Source: Conservatibacter flavescens (GTDB lineage: Bacteria > Pseudomonadota > Gammaproteobacteria > Enterobacterales > Pasteurellaceae). Taken from it: a DNA stretch of 64,000 nt. Of the stretch, positions 20,303 through 30,013 are shown piece after piece. Positions within the stretch are counted from its first letter, which is position 1; each line of letters begins with the position of its first letter. A model generated the notes under the pieces. The model saw nothing but the letters and a program-made list of their open reading frames with translations. It did not search any database and was not told where the DNA came from. The translations under genes were made by a program, and so were the position numbers. The stretch covers positions 230,259-294,258 of the forward strand of contig NZ_PHHA01000003.1 in NCBI RefSeq assembly GCF_002795425.1. Reading direction: 5' to 3'.

Positions 20303-21220
20303 ATGAGTCGTCGTATTGATGCACCATTTTGGTTGCAAATGCAGTATGTATTCCGTTCTGTTTGGACGGATTTAATGAAGAAAAAGTTTGGCACATTGCT
20401 GACGATTTTAGTGATCACTGTATCGTTAACAATTCCAACGGTAAGTTATTTATTGTGGAAAAACACGCACTTAGCCGCGACACAGTTTTATCCTGAAAGT
20501 GAATTGACTGTGTATTTGCATAAAAATTTAAGTGAAGAGGATGCAAATAGTGTGGTCGAAAAAATTCGCGCTCAAGAGGGGGTGGAATCATTAACTTATA
20601 TTTCACGCCAAGAAAGCCTTAACCAATTTCGGTCATGGTCGGGGTTTGGCGAAGAATTAGATATTTTGGACGATAACCCTTTACCAGCTGTTGTTATGAT
20701 TACACCAACAACGGAATATAATGAATTATCCAAACGGAATACCTTGCGAGAAAACTTAAATAAAATTAAAGGTGTACAAGAAGTTCGTTTAGATAATGAT
20801 TGGATGGAAAAATTAACGGCATTAACTTGGTTGATTGCGCATGTGGCGATTTTTTGCGCTGTACTAATGACGCTTGCAGTATGTTTAGTGATTGCTAACA
20901 GCATACGATCAGATGTGTATAGTAGCCGCGCGGATATTGAAGTCACGAAATTACTGGGGGCGACAGAACAATTTATTTTACGCCCTTTTCTGTATACCGG
21001 CGTGATTTATGGTTTTCTTGGCGGGTTATTTGCCTGTTTATTAAGTAGCCTTTTAATTGGGTATTTTACGAGTGCAGTTCAATACGTCACGGATATTTTT
21101 GCGGTGAAATTTATGCTTAACGGGTTAAGTTTTGGTGAAGTATTGTTTTTATTAGTGATTTGTTCGGTTGTGGGTTATGCCTCCGCATGGATTTCCGCCT
21201 CTCGACACATTAATGAATAG
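20303..21220 (+). CDS. ftsX: Cell division permease-like protein FtsX
   Basis: 305 residues with four membrane segments: one near residues 30-52, a periplasmic domain (about 60-170, ending in [15 protein letters not shown]), then three towards the C-terminus (about 175-200, 222-250, 270-295). EVTKLLGAT is the conserved cytosolic loop of the family. It is the membrane partner of FtsE. The SD is GGAACCGG-like and weak; the start fits the family. Confidence 0.95.
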   Translation: MSRRIDAPFWLQMQYVFRSVWTDLMKKKFGTLLTILVITVSLTIPTVSYLLWKNTHLAATQFYPESELTVYLHKNLSEEDANSVVEKIRAQEGVESLTYISRQESLNQFRSWSGFGEELDILDDNPLPAVVMITPTTEYNELSKRNTLRENLNKIKGVQEVRLDNDWMEKLTALTWLIAHVAIFCAVLMTLAVCLVIANSIRSDVYSSRADIEVTKLLGATEQFILRPFLYTGVIYGFLGGLFACLLSSLLIGYFTSAVQYVTDIFAVKFMLNGLSFGEVLFLLVICSVVGYASAWISASRHINE

Positions 21221-21228
21221 GAGATGCT

Positions 21229-22254
21229 ATGCAGACTTTACAACCTTTCCATACTTTTTCTTTGCCGGCCAAAGCAAAAAATATTGTAAAAGTTACCGCA
21301 CTTTCAGCGCTTCGCTCTCAGTGGTTGGCATGTCAGCAACAAAATGAGCCAGTCCTTTTTCTAGGGCAGGGTAGTAATGTGTTGTTTTTAGACGATTTTC
21401 ATGGCACGGTGTTTATTAATCACTTACGTGGTATTGAGCATAAACAAGATGACCAATTTCATTATTTGCATGTGCAAGGGGGTGAAAATTGGCATGGGTT
21501 AGTGGAGTGGACTTTACAGCATGGCATCGGAGGATTAGAGAATCTGGCGTTAATCCCCGGTTGTGTTGGCACAGCCCCTATTCAAAATATTGGCGCATAT
21601 GGTGTGGAATTTAAAGATGTATGCGATTATGTGGATATCATGAATTTACACAATGGCGAACAATTTCGTTTAAATGCACAGGCCTGCCAATTTGGTTATC
21701 GAGAAAGTATTTTTAAACATCAATATCGTGATGGGTATTTTATTTACGCGGTCGGATTGAAACTCGCTAAGCAGTGGTCTCCTGTGTTAGGTTATGGTTC
21801 ATTATCAACCTTTGATCCCAATACGGTGACGGCTCAGCAAGTTTTTGACGAAGTCTGTTTAGTTCGACGGACAAAATTACCTGATCCCAATATATTGGGT
21901 AATGCAGGGAGCTTTTTTAAAAATCCAGTGGTGGAGGCTAAATTAGCAGATGCGCTTAAACAAGATTATCCTAATATGCCTTATTTTCCCCAGCATGATG
22001 GAACAGTAAAATTAGCGGCAGGTTGGCTCATCGATCAATGTGGATTAAAAGGATTTCAAATTGGTGGCGCAGCCGTACACCAAAATCAAGCGCTTGTTTT
22101 AGTCAATACCGGTCATGCCACAGGTTCCGATGTGGTTGAACTTGCCCATCATGTCCGCCAATGTGTTGCGACAAAATTTAATGTTTGCTTACAACCTGAA
22201 GTCCGTTTTATTGGTCTAAGGGGAGAAATCGATAGTGAACAAGCCATTAGTTAA
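21229..22254 (+). CDS. murB: UDP-N-acetylenolpyruvoylglucosamine reductase MurB
   Basis: 341 residues (type I MurB). FAD-binding text [32 protein letters not shown] and IGAYGVEF, with the catalytic serine in [10 protein letters not shown] and the C-terminal glutamate in LQPEVRFIG. It makes UDP-MurNAc in the cytoplasm, the second committed step of peptidoglycan synthesis. GGAG precedes the ATG. It lies 8 bases after ftsX, so it is probably read from the same transcript. An uptake core lies at 21295, near the 5' end. Confidence 0.96.
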   Translation: MQTLQPFHTFSLPAKAKNIVKVTALSALRSQWLACQQQNEPVLFLGQGSNVLFLDDFHGTVFINHLRGIEHKQDDQFHYLHVQGGENWHGLVEWTLQHGIGGLENLALIPGCVGTAPIQNIGAYGVEFKDVCDYVDIMNLHNGEQFRLNAQACQFGYRESIFKHQYRDGYFIYAVGLKLAKQWSPVLGYGSLSTFDPNTVTAQQVFDEVCLVRRTKLPDPNILGNAGSFFKNPVVEAKLADALKQDYPNMPYFPQHDGTVKLAAGWLIDQCGLKGFQIGGAAVHQNQALVLVNTGHATGSDVVELAHHVRQCVATKFNVCLQPEVRFIGLRGEIDSEQAIS

Positions 22255-22263
22255 GGAGTAAAG

Positions 22264-22581
22264 ATGGATTTTAAACAAATATTGACAACATTACCGACGG
22301 TAGATCATTTAAGTGGCTTAGACATCGTAGATGTTAACCAACAAGTTATCCACCACATTCCAGCCATTGAGGGAAAATTGGGATCGTTACGGGTATATTA
22401 TGCCCTGGCTTTAGCATTTTCAGGTCAATTGGACCGCACTTCGGCAGAAAAAGGTTTGGCCTTATTTGCGGAGCACACCCTTGATGCAAAAGCGAATATA
22501 GGCAAACATCCAAATATTGATTTCTTATTTAATGTGATTGATAAGTCGTTGAATTATCGGTTAATAGCCGTTGAAAAATAG
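22264..22581 (+). CDS. DUF2322 family protein
   Basis: 105 residues, no signal peptide or membrane segment. The text (GLDIVDVNQQVIHHIPAIEG near the start, KANIGKHPNIDFL near the end) matches the DUF2322 family of small proteins in beta- and gamma-proteobacteria; no function is known. It is preceded by AAGGAG, 9 bases after murB, and followed by a strong terminator, so it closes the ftsY operon. An uptake core lies inside at 22433. Confidence 0.85.
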   Translation: MDFKQILTTLPTVDHLSGLDIVDVNQQVIHHIPAIEGKLGSLRVYYALALAFSGQLDRTSAEKGLALFAEHTLDAKANIGKHPNIDFLFNVIDKSLNYRLIAVEK

Positions 22582-22589
22582 TAAAAGAG

Positions 22590-22612
22590 CGGTCAATTTT
22601 GACCGTTTTTTA
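22590..22612 (+). terminator. Terminator of the ftsY-murB operon
   Basis: CGGTCA (22590-22595) pairs with TGACCG (22600-22605), extendable inwards by A-T pairs, and is followed by TTTTTTATT. Confidence 0.9.
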
Positions 22613-22863
22613 TTATACGAATAATTGTCAAATAAACGCATTGCCAAACAAGAACGGCGAGTATCGTTCCTATCCAGCATACAGCAAGTCTAACATGTAT
22701 TAAATTGAAGTAGAGAGACGATAGATTTTGTTATTTTTTTGTTATTTCTATCACGCTTTCAATTTTTCTCAACGACACATGAGAATTTGTGTATTCCTCT
22801 CAACATAATATTCCTCTATGGTATGCCTATCAATCAAAGTCATTATTGTTAGGGGTTTTATTT
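22613..22863 (+). promoter_or_regulatory. Upstream region of the catabolic island
   Basis: A 251-base AT-rich gap precedes the SDR gene and should hold the island promoter. I see no convincing -35/-10 pair or operator. The reading frame of the SDR is open for 25 codons into the gap, but nothing there matches the family. Confidence 0.4.
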
Positions 22864-23616
22864 ATGTTATTAAAAGACAAAGTTGCAATTATTACGGGAG
22901 CCGCTTCTATTCGAGGCTTAGGGCGCGCCACCGCAGTGTTATTTGCTCAACAAGGGGCAAAAGTGGTGATTGCTGATTTAGATGAACAAGCATCGATTAA
23001 TGCTGCGAAAGCATTACCTGGTGAAGGCCATTTAGGCGTTGCGATAAATGTGGCTGATGAGGCTCAGGTTCAGCAGGCGATGGAAAAGATTTTGGCCAAA
23101 TATGGACGCATTGATGTATTGGTCAATAACGCGGGTATTACACAGCCATTAAAAGTGATGGATATTCAATCGGGTCATTATGATGCGGTTTTAGATGTGA
23201 GTTTGCGTGGTACATTGCTGATGTCTCAGGCGGTTATCCCCTCTATGCGTAAACAGAAATCAGGCAGTATAGTGTGTATTTCATCTGTATCGGCCCAGCG
23301 TGGTGGCGGTATTTTTGGTGGTCCACACTATAGTGCAGCAAAAGCGGGGGTATTGGGTTTGGCTAAAGCGATGGCTCGTGAGTTAGGAAATGATGGTATT
23401 CGGGTAAATTGCATTACACCTGGTTTGATCCAAACGGATATTACACAAGGTAAATTATCTGATACACAAAAAGCCAATATTATTGCAGGTATTCCTTTGA
23501 ATCGATTGGGAGAGGCAATTGATATTGCCCGCGCCGCCCTGTTTTTAGCGAGTGATTTAGCTTCTTATTCAACAGGAATCACATTAGATGTGAATGGTGG
23601 AATGCATATGCATTAA
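22864..23616 (+). CDS. Short-chain dehydrogenase/reductase
   Basis: 250 residues, classical SDR. The cofactor loop TGAASIRGLG is at 11-20, NNAG at 88-91, the catalytic serine in ISSVSA (about 143) and YxxxK at Y156-K160, then PGLIQTDI. D38-L39-D40 after the second strand suggests NAD rather than NADP. It probably oxidises a hydroxyl group of a sugar or polyol whose product feeds the transketolase encoded next. TAGGGG precedes the ATG. The substrate is unknown. Confidence 0.9.
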   Translation: MLLKDKVAIITGAASIRGLGRATAVLFAQQGAKVVIADLDEQASINAAKALPGEGHLGVAINVADEAQVQQAMEKILAKYGRIDVLVNNAGITQPLKVMDIQSGHYDAVLDVSLRGTLLMSQAVIPSMRKQKSGSIVCISSVSAQRGGGIFGGPHYSAAKAGVLGLAKAMARELGNDGIRVNCITPGLIQTDITQGKLSDTQKANIIAGIPLNRLGEAIDIARAALFLASDLASYSTGITLDVNGGMHMH

Positions 23617-23639
23617 TCGGAATGAAAGAGGTGACTACA

Positions 23640-24476
23640 ATGACTGATATTTCAAAACTTAAGCAGCATGCGTATCACATTCGACGCTATGCATTACAGA
23701 TGGGAGAAGTACAAGGGCAAGGATATGTCGGACAGGCATTAGGTTATGCAGATGTATTAGCGACAGCTTATTGCCATGCTTTGAACATCGATCCTAAAAA
23801 TCCGGAATGGGAGGAGCGGGATTGGTTTTTATTGTCCCATGGTCATTATGCTATTGCGCATTATGCAGCATTGATGGAAGCAGGGATATTGGATCCTAAA
23901 GATATCGCTGCGTATGGTTCTGATGATAGCCATTTACCCATGTCAGGTATGGCGGCTTATACACCGGGTATGGAGATGTCTGGCGGTTCATTAGGACAGG
24001 GTTTGTCTATTGCGGTGGGGATTGCGTTAGGGCTAAAACAAACAGGTAAAACAAGTTTTGTGTATAACTCCATGTCTGATGGTGAGCTAGACGAGGGTTC
24101 AACATGGGAGGCGGCTATGTCTGCGGCGCACCATAAGTTAGATAATTTAATCTGTTTGATTGATGTGAATAATCAGCAGGCGGATGCGCCTTCAAAAGAA
24201 GTTTTGAATTTTGAACCGTTAGTGGAGAAATGGTCTGCCTTTGGTTGGTATGTTCAGCGGGTTGATGGCAATGATTTACAGGCGGTGTATCAGGCGTTTA
24301 ATCAGGCAAGAGAGTATGAACATCAACAACCGCGAGTGATCATTTTCGATACATTAATGGGGAAAGGGGTGCCATTCTTAGAACAGCGTGAGAAGAATCA
24401 TTTTATTCGAGTTGAAGCGGAAGAATGGGCGTTAGCAATGAGTTTATTAGATGAACGGTATGGTCGGGAGAATTAA
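23640..24476 (+). CDS. Transketolase-like protein, N-terminal (TPP-binding) subunit
   Basis: 278 residues, equal to the first third of a full transketolase. It has GYVGQALGYADVLATAY, SHGHYAIAHYAAL, the thiamine diphosphate and magnesium motif running from SDGELDEGSTWEAA to DVNNQQ, and GKGVPFLE. The first glycine of the usual GDG is a serine. Split transketolases act as heterotetramers with the C-terminal subunit and transfer two-carbon ketol units. Start chosen at the ATG with GAGGTG 7 bases upstream. The stop overlaps the next start (TAATG). Confidence 0.92.
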   Translation: MTDISKLKQHAYHIRRYALQMGEVQGQGYVGQALGYADVLATAYCHALNIDPKNPEWEERDWFLLSHGHYAIAHYAALMEAGILDPKDIAAYGSDDSHLPMSGMAAYTPGMEMSGGSLGQGLSIAVGIALGLKQTGKTSFVYNSMSDGELDEGSTWEAAMSAAHHKLDNLICLIDVNNQQADAPSKEVLNFEPLVEKWSAFGWYVQRVDGNDLQAVYQAFNQAREYEHQQPRVIIFDTLMGKGVPFLEQREKNHFIRVEAEEWALAMSLLDERYGREN

Positions 24477-25477
24477 TGATGTCAGCAACCAAGAAAAAAT
24501 TAACAACCTCTGCCATGATAGCTTCTATCGCAAGTGAGGGACAGGAAACGATTTCAGCGCCTTTTGGACATGCTTTAGTTGAAGTTGCAAAGAAAAATGC
24601 GAATATTGTTGGATTAACCGCAGATTTAGCCAAGTATACAGATTTACATATTTTCAGAGATGAGTTTCCACAGCGTTTTTATCAAATGGGAATGGCTGAA
24701 CAATTATTATTGGCTTCTGCCGGTGGTATGGCGAAAACAGGTTTAGTCCCGTTTGTGACAAGCTATGCCGTATTTGCGACAAGACGTGCATTTGATTTTA
24801 TCCATCAGGTAATCGCAGAGGAACATTTAAACGTTAAGATTTGTGCCGCATTGCCGGGATTGACAACGGGATATGGACCGAGTCATCAAGCTTGTGAAGA
24901 TTTAGCGTTAATGCGTGCTATTCCCAATATGATGGTGATTGATCCTTGTGATGCAGTAGAAATAGAACAGATAGTGCCGGTGATCGCAGAATATCAAGGA
25001 CCGGTGTATATGCGTTTATTACGTGGTCGAGTGCCGAAAGTATTAGATAAATACAATTATCAGTTTAAGCTGGGAAAAGCACAATTAATCAAAACCGGAA
25101 AAGATGTGTTATTTGTGAGTACGGGCTTGATGACAATGCGAGTATTAGAGGCAGCAGAGGCGTTGGAAAAAGAGCAGATTGATGTAGGTGTATTACATGT
25201 GCCGACGATTAAGCCATTAGATACGGAAACGATTTTGAAAGAGATTGGAAGTCAACCGAATCGCTTAATTGTCAGTGCAGAAAACCATACCATTATTGGT
25301 GGGTTAAGTGAGGCTCTGTCTCTCACCTTGATGAATAATGGTTTAGGACAGATTAATTATAAGCAAATTACATTACCGGATGCGTTCCTTGATGCTGGTG
25401 CATTACCAACATTACATGAGCGCTACGGGATTTCATTAGACAGAATTTGTACGCAAATTAAGCAATGGCTTAAATAA
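24476..25477 (+). CDS. Transketolase-like protein, C-terminal (Pyr) subunit
   Basis: 333 residues: pyrimidine-binding domain with the catalytic glutamate in MGMAEQLLLASAGGMAKTG, TGYGPSHQACEDLALMRAIP, then the C-terminal transketolase domain (ISTGLM-like VSTGLMTMRVLEAAEAL, VSAENHTIIGGL). Partner of the preceding gene; the start shares one base with its stop codon, and GGGAG lies just upstream. ATG ATG allows a start at 24479 as well. The pair probably splits or builds a sugar taken up by the TRAP system downstream. Confidence 0.92.
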   Translation: MMSATKKKLTTSAMIASIASEGQETISAPFGHALVEVAKKNANIVGLTADLAKYTDLHIFRDEFPQRFYQMGMAEQLLLASAGGMAKTGLVPFVTSYAVFATRRAFDFIHQVIAEEHLNVKICAALPGLTTGYGPSHQACEDLALMRAIPNMMVIDPCDAVEIEQIVPVIAEYQGPVYMRLLRGRVPKVLDKYNYQFKLGKAQLIKTGKDVLFVSTGLMTMRVLEAAEALEKEQIDVGVLHVPTIKPLDTETILKEIGSQPNRLIVSAENHTIIGGLSEALSLTLMNNGLGQINYKQITLPDAFLDAGALPTLHERYGISLDRICTQIKQWLK

Positions 25478-25533
25478 TCAAGATTGATCGCTCAATCGTA
25501 GATCACGATGACTAACACAGTAGGAGACTATGT

Positions 25534-26517
25534 ATGAAATTGAAAAAACTGCTTTTCTTGTCCGCTTCTCTTTTTGCGTTGATGACGAGTTCTGCCTATG
25601 CCACCACGCATATGCGTTTAGCGCATAGTGCGGCAGCGGGTAATCCAAAAGATTTAGCTTCAATTAAATTTGCAGAATTAGTTGAACAATATACTGAGGG
25701 GCGAATTAAAGTGGATGTTGGGGGGAATTCACGTTTTGCTGATGATGCAGAAGCATTAACGAATATGCGTTTAGGGACATTAGAATTTAGTGCAAACTCT
25801 CAAGGAACAACATCAGGGATTGTGAAAGAATTTGCATTAATTGGATTGCCTTTTCTTTTTAAAGATTTGAATCATACATATAAAGTGATGGACGGTGCGG
25901 TTGGTGAAGAGTTAAATCGCTATGCTCGTCAAAAAGGGTTAGAGGTATTGGCGATTTGGGATAATGGTTTTAGACATACGAGTAATAATGCACATCCCAT
26001 CTTAACGCCAGAGGAGATGAAAGGATTGAAAATTAGAACTCCGCCGGATCCGATGACGTTGGATATTATGAGAGCGCTAGGCGCAAACCCTGCACCGTTG
26101 GCATTCTCTGAATTATACATTGCTTTGCAACAAGGCGTATTTGATGGTCAAGAGAATCCGTTAATGAATATTTATTTTTCTAAATTATATGAGGTGCAGA
26201 AATATATTAGTTTAACTGGCCACACCTACCAAACAACGCCTTTATTAGTGAGTAAACGCATTTGGGATAAGCTGTCTGAGCAAGATAAAGATGCGGTGAA
26301 ACGAGCCGCAGAAGAAGCGAAAAATTATAATCGACAGCTTTCTATGCAATCAGATAGTGAGTTAACGGGCAAATTACAAGAACTTGGTGTGAAAATTAAT
26401 GAAATTAATCAAGCTCAATTTGTGGAGGCAACAAAACCCGTTTATGACAAATGGACAAAAACAAATAAAGCATTTGCTCAATTATTGTTGGATGAAGTTC
26501 AAAAGGCGGCACAATGA
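25534..26517 (+). CDS. TRAP transporter substrate-binding protein, DctP family
   Basis: 327 residues. Signal peptide (MKLKKLLFLSASLFALMTSS, cleavage after AYA). The DctP family features are present: HSAAAGNPKDLASIKFAEL, the conserved carboxylate-binding arginine in LKIRTPPDPM, and LQQGVFDGQENP. It binds an organic acid in the periplasm and hands it to the DctQM membrane complex, driven by a sodium gradient. AGGAG precedes the ATG. It is separated by 56 bases from the transketolase gene; I see no terminator there. Confidence 0.94.
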   Translation: MKLKKLLFLSASLFALMTSSAYATTHMRLAHSAAAGNPKDLASIKFAELVEQYTEGRIKVDVGGNSRFADDAEALTNMRLGTLEFSANSQGTTSGIVKEFALIGLPFLFKDLNHTYKVMDGAVGEELNRYARQKGLEVLAIWDNGFRHTSNNAHPILTPEEMKGLKIRTPPDPMTLDIMRALGANPAPLAFSELYIALQQGVFDGQENPLMNIYFSKLYEVQKYISLTGHTYQTTPLLVSKRIWDKLSEQDKDAVKRAAEEAKNYNRQLSMQSDSELTGKLQELGVKINEINQAQFVEATKPVYDKWTKTNKAFAQLLLDEVQKAAQ

Positions 26518-27074
26518 TTAGAACTCAAGGGAACTTGAGCAATATGGAAAAGGGTATTTTGAAAAATACCCTGTATATTGATAAATGTATTACCGCTGTT
26601 TCCATTATTGCCGTGATTTTATCCATTATAGCGATTTTTGCTTCGTTATTATTGGAAGTATTTGTGCGATATTTTACGAGTGAAAGTCTTGGCTGGCCAC
26701 ATGAGATGCCGAATTTACTGTTTCCTTGGTTTGTCATGATGGGGATTGTGTTGGCTGCACAAAAGGGCATGCATGTCAGTGTGAATATTATTCCCTCATT
26801 TCTTAATGTATCCATGAATAAGGTGCTGTTCATATCGATAAACTTATTAGCTGCGGGTATTTTTATGTATTTGACTTGGTTGAGCTTTGAAGTGATTGAG
26901 ATCGTCGGAGAGGAAACCTTTCCGGTGACGAATATCAGTTCCAGTTGGGCTTATTTGTCAATGACAGTAGGATTTTTGAGTTTAGCCATAACCGCATTAA
27001 CAACGGTTATTCGTGTGTTTTATACGGATAGCGAACCCAGTAGCGTTAGACAAATGGCGGAGGATAAGTCATGA
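26514..27074 (+). CDS. TRAP transporter small permease, DctQ family
   Basis: 186 residues with four membrane segments (about 27-53, 68-84, 98-122, 140-164) and the family text PHEMPNLLFPWFVMMGI. Overlaps the DctP gene by ATGA and the DctM gene by the same 4-base overlap, showing tight coupling. An internal ATG at 26544 is another possible start. It joins the large subunit in the inner membrane. Confidence 0.93.
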   Translation: MIRTQGNLSNMEKGILKNTLYIDKCITAVSIIAVILSIIAIFASLLLEVFVRYFTSESLGWPHEMPNLLFPWFVMMGIVLAAQKGMHVSVNIIPSFLNVSMNKVLFISINLLAAGIFMYLTWLSFEVIEIVGEETFPVTNISSSWAYLSMTVGFLSLAITALTTVIRVFYTDSEPSSVRQMAEDKS

Positions 27075-28330
27075 CAGTATTTATGTTGCTGATTTTCTTT
27101 GTTCTTTTGGTGTTAGCCATGCCAATAGGTTATGCATTGATTATGAGTTCGGGTTTTGCCATTATTTTAACGAATGAAATCCCGTTAATTGTTGCAGTGA
27201 CTAAGATTTTTCAACCGACACAAAGTTTCCCATTATTAGCGATTCCGTTTTTTATTCTATCAGGGAATATTATGATGGGCGGGAAGCTGGGAGAACGGTT
27301 AATTAATTTTGCGACCGCTCTAGTGGGGCGTCGTAATGGTGGATTAGGGCAAGTGACCGTTGTTGGGTGTACAGTATTTGGCGGGGTTTCCGGTTCTGCA
27401 GTAGCAGAAGCCTCTGCACTAGGATCTATGATGATTCCATGGCAAAAAAGAGAAGGATACCCACCGGCATTTAGCGCAGCTGCCGTCGCGGCTTCCTCTG
27501 TTATTGCTGGCTTAATTCCGCCCTCTATCGCATTAATTCTCTATGCGGTTGTCGCTAATCAATCAATTGCCGCGCTATTTATGGCAGGGGTATTGCCTGG
27601 GTTATTACTTTGCTTCGGATTTCTTATTGTTTGTTCTTTATCAGGGCGTTTGAGACAATTTCCTAAATTAACAGAAAAAATGACGTGGTCATATTTATTG
27701 CTCGTCTTTTTGAAATCTTTACCTGCTTTAATGATGCCTGTGTTTATTGTCGTTTTATTGCGCGCAGGTATTGCGACACCAACAGAAGTGAGTATTATCG
27801 CGGTAACTTATGGTGCGGTGGTGAGCGCCTTGATTTATCGAGATATGACATTAGCGCGTTTATATAAAGCGCTGGTTCATACCGCAATAACCACAGGTGT
27901 AGTCATGCTAGTGATTACTTCCTCTAATTTGGTGGGTTATATTTTAACAGTTGAATCCGTCCCGACTTTAGTCGCTAATTGGGCATTAGAAACCTTAAAG
28001 AACCCGCTATTAATTATTTTAATGTTGAATCTTATTATGTTGTTGCTTGGCATGTTTCTTGATCTCCCGGCAGCTATTTTACTATTGGGACCCACATTTG
28101 TGTCTATTGCGCAGGCAATCGGATTAGATCTTGTGCAATTAGGTGTCATGATGGCGGTGAATTTAAGTATAGGCCTCTTTACGCCACCGGTGGGGACAAC
28201 GCTCTTTATTGCGACTGCGATTTCAAAAGAGCCTATGGGACGTGTCGCAAAAGAATTATTACCATTTTATCTTGTATCATTATTGGTTTTGATAATGATG
28301 TCTTATCTTCCGAGTATGACCATTTATTAA
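27071..28330 (+). CDS. TRAP transporter large permease, DctM family
   Basis: 419 residues, about a dozen membrane segments. Family blocks: FPLLAIPFFILSGNIMMGG, GGVSGSAVAEASALGSMMIP, AGLIPPSIALILYAVV and GLFTPPVGTTLFIA, which form the sodium and substrate sites. It is the transport channel of the TRAP system. Last gene of the island operon, followed by a hairpin. Confidence 0.95.
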   Translation: MTVFMLLIFFVLLVLAMPIGYALIMSSGFAIILTNEIPLIVAVTKIFQPTQSFPLLAIPFFILSGNIMMGGKLGERLINFATALVGRRNGGLGQVTVVGCTVFGGVSGSAVAEASALGSMMIPWQKREGYPPAFSAAAVAASSVIAGLIPPSIALILYAVVANQSIAALFMAGVLPGLLLCFGFLIVCSLSGRLRQFPKLTEKMTWSYLLLVFLKSLPALMMPVFIVVLLRAGIATPTEVSIIAVTYGAVVSALIYRDMTLARLYKALVHTAITTGVVMLVITSSNLVGYILTVESVPTLVANWALETLKNPLLIILMLNLIMLLLGMFLDLPAAILLLGPTFVSIAQAIGLDLVQLGVMMAVNLSIGLFTPPVGTTLFIATAISKEPMGRVAKELLPFYLVSLLVLIMMSYLPSMTIY

Positions 28331-28340
28331 GTCATTGATG

Positions 28341-28378
28341 AATGTGTTAGCATGGAACGCTAGCACATTTATTACTTT
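28341..28378 (+). terminator. Terminator after the TRAP genes
   Basis: An 11-bp stem with one G-T pair, AATGTGTTAGC (28341-28351) with GCTAGCACATT (28359-28369), then TATTACTTTT. The T run is broken, so strength is uncertain. Confidence 0.7.
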
Positions 28379-28436
28379 TCATGTCAATATCATAACAATA
28401 AAAATTGATTGTAAGACAACATAATAAGGACCATGT

Positions 28437-29354
28437 ATGTCGACTTATAAAAAAGGGTCTATTCCACCAATAAAATCTATTCAAGCATTCGAACAAGTTG
28501 CACATTGGGGCAATATTGTGAGTGCAGCAGAAGCATTGAATATTACGCCGTCTGCCGTGAGCCATCAAATTGCCACACTGGAACATTTCTTAAATAAAAA
28601 GCTGTTCTTTCGAACGGGAAGAGGCATGAAGCTCACGGATGTTGGATTACAGTATTTTGAAAATATTTCTGGGGCATTACATGCAATGAGTGTTGCCACA
28701 ACAGATATTATTGAAAGGCAAGAGCAAGAAACCTTACGTATTCATACCGCCCCAACCTTTGGTCTGCTTTATTTGCTTCCTCGTTTAGAAAAATTTAAAA
28801 AGCATTATCCAGAATACCAAATTAATATTGATTGCTCATATGAAAATATACAATTTAATTTGGCACAAATTGATGTGGATATTCGTTATGGGAGCTTTTC
28901 TTGGAAAGGGCTACATGCAATTCCGGTGAAAAATGAATATGCGGTTGTATTCGCTCATCCGGAGTTTGTGAAAAAACATCAAATCCGTAAACCCATAGAC
29001 TTATTACAACATGATCTCATTCGCTCACAATGTATGATTATGCAGTGGAAGCAATGGTTTGCATATCACAATATTCAAACGGAAGATTTGTCTTATGCTT
29101 TCAGTTTTGATCGCTCTTATATGAGTTTTGAAGCAGCGAAACAAAATTTAGGTATTATTATAGAAAGCAGTTTGCTTGCCCAGTCTTATATTCAATCGGG
29201 AAAACTGGTTCCGGTATTTGGAGCAGATTTTATGGTTCCGATTAATGCGCATTATATTGTTTTTCCTCATTCATATAAGAAATATCGAAAAATACAATGC
29301 TTTGTTGATTGGTTAACAGAAGAGCTGGAATTCAGTAAAGAAGCACATTGCTGA
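28437..29354 (+). CDS. LysR-type regulator (GcvA-like)
   Basis: 305 residues. The N-terminal helix-turn-helix shows PIKSIQAFEQVAHWGNIVSA, then NITPSAVSHQIATLEHFLNK, with RTGRGMKLT; the effector domain follows (about 95-300). The GcvA/AmpR subgroup has this DNA-binding text. It lies in the same direction as, and directly after, the TRAP operon, so it is the likely regulator of the island, sensing the imported acid or an intermediate. It converges on the broken kinase gene. Confidence 0.88.
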   Translation: MSTYKKGSIPPIKSIQAFEQVAHWGNIVSAAEALNITPSAVSHQIATLEHFLNKKLFFRTGRGMKLTDVGLQYFENISGALHAMSVATTDIIERQEQETLRIHTAPTFGLLYLLPRLEKFKKHYPEYQINIDCSYENIQFNLAQIDVDIRYGSFSWKGLHAIPVKNEYAVVFAHPEFVKKHQIRKPIDLLQHDLIRSQCMIMQWKQWFAYHNIQTEDLSYAFSFDRSYMSFEAAKQNLGIIIESSLLAQSYIQSGKLVPVFGADFMVPINAHYIVFPHSYKKYRKIQCFVDWLTEELEFSKEAHC

Positions 29355-29416
29355 CTAAGTCATCAATTATGTTTTTCGTCTGTTTAATCTGTCGTCAAAG
29401 CATGCTCTACAATAGG

Positions 29417-30013
29417 CTATACCTGTGATTGAATAAAATGCTGTAATTCAGAATAAGAAACGGCGCCATCTGTGGCGGATAAAGAAAATAAATTAAAATA
29501 AGCAAGACCATGTCCTAATTTTAATGTTTCCTCCAATGGCATATTGTTATGCAAACCATATAGCACTCCAGCACAAAACGCATCGCCGGCGCCGAGTGTG
29601 CTAAGAATGTTGCGCTTATCCACCCAATAGGAAGGCACAACCACTATTTCTTGAGCATTATAAGCGACGGCTTGTTGAGGGCTATGGATAATAACGGTAT
29701 TTTTCACGCCAAGTTGATAAATAATTTTGGCTAAATCAGTCAGGTTTCTCGTATTTTTATTGGCCAAAATACAGGCTTCAACATCGTTAATAATCACAAA
29801 ATCAATATACGGTAAAATCGGGCGAATCTGTTCCTGAAAAATAGCAGAGTCCTGTACTGAGACTAAATCAATTGAAATCGAGAAGCCACTTTCTTTTAAT
29901 CGATGTAGCGCAGAGGTTAAGATATCTTGCTGAAGCAGTGCTGGCAGTAAGGGGAGATAAGCAATATGCGCAATTTTGGCAGAGCAATGAATTTGTGCTA
30001 AATTGTAGGGTAG
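29417..30013 (-). pseudogene. PfkB-family sugar kinase, 3' part, cut by the prophage
   Basis: The minus-strand frame is open from the prophage edge to the stop at 29417, about 199 codons. Text typical of ribokinase-like enzymes is seen: VIINDVEACILA and the catalytic/anion-hole motif STLGAGDAFCAGVLYG. The N-terminal third, with the substrate lid, is missing: the frame runs into the prophage end at 30014. The rest should lie beyond the right end of the prophage. The likely original role was phosphorylation of a sugar or sugar acid such as 2-keto-3-deoxygluconate or fructose. Confidence 0.88.
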
